From NCBI GenBank assembly GCA_964535025.1, contig CAZHRW010000034.1, positions 1 through 6,438 of the forward strand: DNA of 6,438 nt, written 5' to 3'. The notes beneath the pieces were generated by a model. The model was given only the letters and a program-made list of their open reading frames with translations, was not told the origin of the DNA and did no database searches. This document shows positions 5,512-6,438 of the stretch, piece by piece. This DNA comes from JAAYZK01 sp964535025. GTDB taxonomy: Bacteria; Planctomycetota; Phycisphaerae; SM23-33; FEN-1343. How positions within the stretch are numbered: position 1 is the stretch's first letter; every line of letters starts with the position of its first letter. Both the position numbers and the translations under genes were made by a program.

Positions 5512-5538
5512 ACACGCGCCCCGGCCCGCCTCTATAAT
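5510..5538 (+). promoter_or_regulatory. folD promoter with perfect -10 and poor -35
   Basis: TATAAT at 5533-5538 in GC-rich surroundings is a strong -10 box. At 17 bp upstream the -35 hexamer would be CGACAC (5510-5515), a poor match, and other spacings are no better. This is the pattern expected of an activator-dependent promoter. The predicted start is near 5545, with a leader of about 24 nt. Confidence 0.6.
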
Positions 5539-5547
5539 GCCGACCTT

Positions 5548-5558
5548 TAGGGAGGTGA
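5548..5558 (+). promoter_or_regulatory. Near-complete Shine-Dalgarno of folD
   Basis: TAGGGAGGTGA matches 10 of 11 bases of the full anti-Shine-Dalgarno complement TAAGGAGGTGA. Ten nt separate it from the ATG at 5569, slightly long but acceptable. It fixes the start and is much stronger than any other ribosome site in the window. Confidence 0.8.
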
Positions 5559-5568
5559 AGCGACGACG

Positions 5569-6438
5569 ATGACGGCGACGATACTCGATGGCAAGGCGTT
5601 GGCGGCGACCCTGGCGAAGGAGACGGCCGCGAAGGCGGCGGCCCTGACCGAGCGGGGTCTGCGGCCGCACCTGGTGGCGATCCAGCTCGGCGAGCCGCCG
5701 GCGTCGAAGATCTACACCCGCCGCCAGCGGGAAGCCTGCGAGGCGGTCGGCATCGCCTACGAACTGAAGATCCTCCCGCCGAAGATCGACCAGGCCGCCC
5801 TGATCGAGGTCATCGAGACCCTCAACCGCAACGACGACGTCACCGGCGTCATCGTCGAACTGCCCCTGCCGGACCACCTGCGGCCCCGCAAGATCTACGA
5901 CAGCCTGGCGCCGCACAAGGACGTCGAGGGGATGCACTCGGTCAACTACGGCCTGCTGTTCGGCGGCGAATCGCACGTGGCGCCCTGCACCGCCCAGGCG
6001 GCGGTCGAGATCGTCCGGTCGACGGGCGTGGATCTGGCCGGGAAGGAGGCGGTTGTCGTCGGCCACAGCCAGATCGTCGGCAAGCCCATCGCGATGATCC
6101 TGCTGCAATCGGCCCGGGCGGCCCCGACGGTGACGGTCTGCCACGTCGCCACGCGAGCGTTGGCGGTTCACACCCGCCGTGCCGACATCCTGTTCGTCGC
6201 CACCGGCGTGCCGCAGCACCGCTGGGAGGCGTACGCCGACGCCGTCGATCGCGGCCTGTCGCCGGCGCCGCCGGACCTGTCGCCGCTGGTGACCGCCGAG
6301 ATGGTCAAGCCCGGCGCGATCGTCGTGGACGTGGCGATCAACCGCATCCCCGCCGGTTTCGACGACACCGACCGGCCGCTCCGCGACGCCAACGGCAGGA
6401 TCCGCCTGCGCACCACCGGCGACGTCGACTTCGACGCC
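5569..6438 (+). CDS. folD: FolD-family methylene-THF dehydrogenase-like protein, altered active site, 3' partial
   Basis: The first 290 residues of a FolD-family protein; the gene runs off the right edge, missing the expected ITPVPGGVGP-type C-terminus. FolD normally oxidises 5,10-methylene-THF with NADP and hydrolyses methenyl-THF to 10-formyl-THF. Family landmarks are ILDGKALA (5-12), ASKIYTRRQREACEAVGI (45-62), VIVELPLP (94-101), PHKDVEGMHSVNYG (115-128), VAPCTAQA (137-144), VVVGHSQIVGKP (162-173), KPGAIVVDVAINR (247-259) and GDVDFDA (284-290). Compared with human MTHFD1, the catalytic Lys56 is Gln53, Gln100 is Glu97 and Asp125 is Glu120. The NADP-phosphate contacts Arg173 and Ser197 are His166 and Val193. 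About 23 extra residues lie at 214-246. It may lack cyclohydrolase activity, be NAD-dependent, or use another pterin. The symbol names the family, not a proven activity. Confidence 0.85.
   Translation, partial: MTATILDGKALAATLAKETAAKAAALTERGLRPHLVAIQLGEPPASKIYTRRQREACEAVGIAYELKILPPKIDQAALIEVIETLNRNDDVTGVIVELPLPDHLRPRKIYDSLAPHKDVEGMHSVNYGLLFGGESHVAPCTAQAAVEIVRSTGVDLAGKEAVVVGHSQIVGKPIAMILLQSARAAPTVTVCHVATRALAVHTRRADILFVATGVPQHRWEAYADAVDRGLSPAPPDLSPLVTAEMVKPGAIVVDVAINRIPAGFDDTDRPLRDANGRIRLRTTGDVDFDA

Noticed and set aside
5488..6219. Minus-strand frame opposite folD
   Set aside because: No domain, low-complexity Arg/Gly/Asp composition, and lies opposite a conserved gene.
1..6438. tRNA or rRNA genes
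   Set aside because: I saw no cloverleaf with a TTCRA-type T-arm and no rRNA-like stretches on either strand.

Overview
This is a very GC-rich bacterial window with almost exclusive G/C at third codon positions. The gene set is an exported HEAT-repeat protein with an Ala-x-Ala signal peptidase site, a short SerA-like dehydrogenase, a GGQ release-factor-like protein and a Rossmann-like/DUF2520 protein. Together with spaced genes that each seem to have their own promoter, this would fit a Planctomycetota genome, perhaps the Phycisphaerae side. That placement is inference from style, not from a marker gene.

Layout. The 3' end of an unidentified membrane-tailed gene (+) ends at 235. It converges on a large minus-strand gene (413-2593) for a secreted HEAT-repeat protein with a degenerate receiver-like domain in its middle. 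Between the two lie an inverted pair of heptanucleotide repeat arrays and a strong intrinsic terminator for the minus gene. Upstream of the HEAT gene are a highly structured leader and a near-consensus sigma-70 promoter (TTGACT-16-TATAAT). Next, also on the minus strand, is a 315-residue D-2-hydroxyacid dehydrogenase related to 3-phosphoglycerate dehydrogenase. A 97-bp divergent promoter region separates it from a plus-strand gene for a small GGQ peptidyl-tRNA hydrolase/release-factor-like protein with a helix-turn-helix-like C-terminus. A second heptad array starts on that gene's stop codon. Then come a DUF2520 Rossmann protein and, running off the right edge, a FolD-family protein preceded by a CRP/FNR-like palindrome, a perfect TATAAT and a near-complete Shine-Dalgarno.

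How the genes work together. I see no long operon. Intergenic gaps are about 100-230 bp, each with its own promoter candidate. The dehydrogenase (serine or other hydroxyacid metabolism) and the FolD-like protein (one-carbon folate metabolism) are thematically linked, since serine feeds C1-folate, but the sequence shows no co-transcription.

The most notable points are these. The FolD-like protein has replaced all three residues equivalent to human MTHFD1 Lys56, Gln100 and Asp125 (by Gln, Glu and Glu), plus its NADP-phosphate contacts. The exported protein carries a receiver-like fold. The GAGRCYT heptad arrays always lie in the sense orientation in the 3' flank of the gene they follow. A TGTGA-N6-TCACG palindrome is centred at a predicted -41.5 from the folD start site.
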